From CAZZKG01 sp964654825 (lineage in GTDB: Bacteria; Gemmatimonadota; CAZMKB01): DNA of 16,065 nt. Below, one piece after another: positions 15,153-16,065 of this stretch. The notes below the pieces were generated by a model that was not told the origin of the DNA, did not search any database, and saw nothing but the letters and a program-made list of their open reading frames with translations. The DNA lies in assembly GCA_964654825.1 (NCBI GenBank), contig CAZZKG010000070.1, positions 1-16,065 of the forward strand. The letters run 5' to 3'. The translations under genes and the position numbers were made by a program. Within the stretch, counting starts at the first letter, position 1. Each line of letters begins with the position of its first letter.

Positions 15153-16065
15153 GTGATGAAGAGAAAAACCGATATCCCATGACGGAACGCTTCAAAGTAG
15201 GCATAGATGTCGGGGGGACATTCACCGATCTCTTCGTCTGGTCATCGACCGGGAGGGTGGGAACCTTTAAAGTGCTATCCACTCCCCATGACTCGTCGAT
15301 CGGTGTGATCGACGGGCTCGAGAGGATAGCCGAAAGCAATGAAATCGACATCGGACAGCTGGCGCGGCGTATAGATACGATCGTTCACGGAACCACCGTC
15401 ACTACCAACGCAGTACTCACGCGCCGCGGAGCGAGGGTCGGCCTAATCACCACCAGAGGTGTCCGCGACGCCCTGGAGATGCGCAGGGGCATCCGCGAGG
15501 AACAATACGACAACCGATATCAAAACGTTGTGCCGCTCGTACCACGGTATCTGAGGAGAACCGTCGGTGGGCGTATCGACTACCGTGGAGAGGAGATCGA
15601 ACCTCTCGATCCGGAGGAAGTACGCGGCGCATGCGGGCTGATGCATGAGGAGGGGATCGAAGCCGTCGCCGTCTGTTTCATGAATTCATTCGCGAACCCG
15701 GACCACGAACGGAACGTGGCCGAAGTCGTGCGCTACGAGCTTCCCGAGGTGTACCTCAGCGTCTCCAGCGAAACGCTGCCGACGATCCGATTCTACAACC
15801 GGGTCTCGACGACGGTCCTCAATGCTTACGTCGGGCCGGTGCTCCGTGCTTACCTCGGTCACCTCGAAACCAGGCTGAAGAAAATCGGTTTCGAGGGGGT
15901 TCTCCTGATCATGCAGTCCAACGGGGGTGTCGGGCTCCCCGAGTCGATGCTGGAGCGCCCGGCGGCGACTCTGCTCTCCGGGCCGGCCGCGGGACCTCGT
16001 GCCGCACTGAGTTTTACCGAGCAATCAGGTCACGACAGCTGCCTGGTCGCGGACATGGGAGGCAC
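15149..16065 (+). CDS. hyuA: hydantoinase/oxoprolinase A-type (HyuA) subunit, 3' end cut by window
   Basis: The first 305 codons of a HyuA-type protein, an ATP-dependent family that includes N-methylhydantoinase A, 5-oxoprolinase and the ATPase subunits of acetone and acetophenone carboxylases. Seen: the actin-like ATPase phosphate-1 motif GIDVGGTFTDLF (18-29), HGTTVTTNAVLTRRG (80-94), EMRRGIREEQYDNRY, PLVPRYLRR, RFYNRVSTTVLNAYVGPVL, MQSNGG, LLSGPAAG, and the start of the phosphate-2 motif DMGG at the right edge. The GTG start (15149-15151) overlaps the iorB stop in a 4-bp GTGA junction, typical of translational coupling, with AGGAC just upstream. An in-frame ATG at 15179 is also possible but has a poor ribosome binding site. 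A B subunit is expected just beyond the window. The substrate cannot be read from this part; hydantoin-like rings, 5-oxoproline and ketone carboxylation all remain open. Confidence 0.92.
   Translation, partial: MSDEEKNRYPMTERFKVGIDVGGTFTDLFVWSSTGRVGTFKVLSTPHDSSIGVIDGLERIAESNEIDIGQLARRIDTIVHGTTVTTNAVLTRRGARVGLITTRGVRDALEMRRGIREEQYDNRYQNVVPLVPRYLRRTVGGRIDYRGEEIEPLDPEEVRGACGLMHEEGIEAVAVCFMNSFANPDHERNVAEVVRYELPEVYLSVSSETLPTIRFYNRVSTTVLNAYVGPVLRAYLGHLETRLKKIGFEGVLLIMQSNGGVGLPESMLERPAATLLSGPAAGPRAALSFTEQSGHDSCLVADMGG

Noticed and set aside
1..16065. CRISPR arrays, tRNA or rRNA genes, insertion sequences
   Set aside because: No regularly spaced repeats, tRNA-like cloverleaf or rRNA signatures, transposase frames or flanking inverted repeats were seen on reading both strands.

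Overview
This window reads as a scaffold fragment from an uncultured Gram-negative bacterium, probably a candidate phylum near the FCB group (of the Latescibacterota, Krumholzibacteriota or Eisenbacteria kind). The clues are moderately high GC, an exported protein with a C-terminal NYPNPFNP / FlgD-Ig-type sorting domain, a lipoprotein with an IPAGAM...HFSRYAL architecture, and a scaffolding gap of exactly 100 N. The phylum is an inference; no marker gene is present.

Left part (1-7785, all minus strand). Reading leftwards from the centre: a LysR-type regulator resembling the selenium-metabolism LysR family (6871-7785), an outer-membrane beta-barrel protein (5730-6665), a secreted sialidase-like Asp-box propeller with a sorting domain (3789-5318), a large GH63 glucosidase (974-3601), and a glucose-1-dehydrogenase-like SDR that runs off the left edge (1-854). 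The barrel gene has a consensus promoter, a good ribosome binding site and a clean signal peptide, but an in-frame TGA is the fourth codon after the predicted cleavage site. A hairpin resembling a bacterial SECIS element follows at once, so the gene is either a selenoprotein or a nonsense/pseudogene allele.

Centre (7786-10728). Divergent from the LysR gene is a MobA/MocA-type nucleotidyltransferase interrupted by the 100-N gap. Then comes a strong promoter and an approximately 290-nt structured leader with a predicted three-way junction, ahead of a ZU5-like lipoprotein (8982-9533). A soluble protein with TPR repeats of exact 40-residue period follows (9691-10728).

Right part (10729-16065, plus strand). 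A promoter leads into a tightly coupled operon. It encodes a fused indolepyruvate-oxidoreductase alpha subunit with a GltD-like FAD/NAD(P) module inserted before its C-terminal ferredoxin domain (11177-14545), the matching beta subunit (8-bp overlap), and a HyuA-type hydantoinase/oxoprolinase/carboxylase ATPase subunit (4-bp overlap, running off the right edge). The fusion should oxidise a 2-oxoacid to an acyl-CoA and pass electrons through Fe-S clusters and FAD directly to a pyridine nucleotide.

The most interesting signal is the cluster of possible selenium traits in 5730-8562: a UGA-containing barrel gene, a selenium-type LysR regulator, and a nucleotidyltransferase of the kind found with molybdenum hydroxylases.
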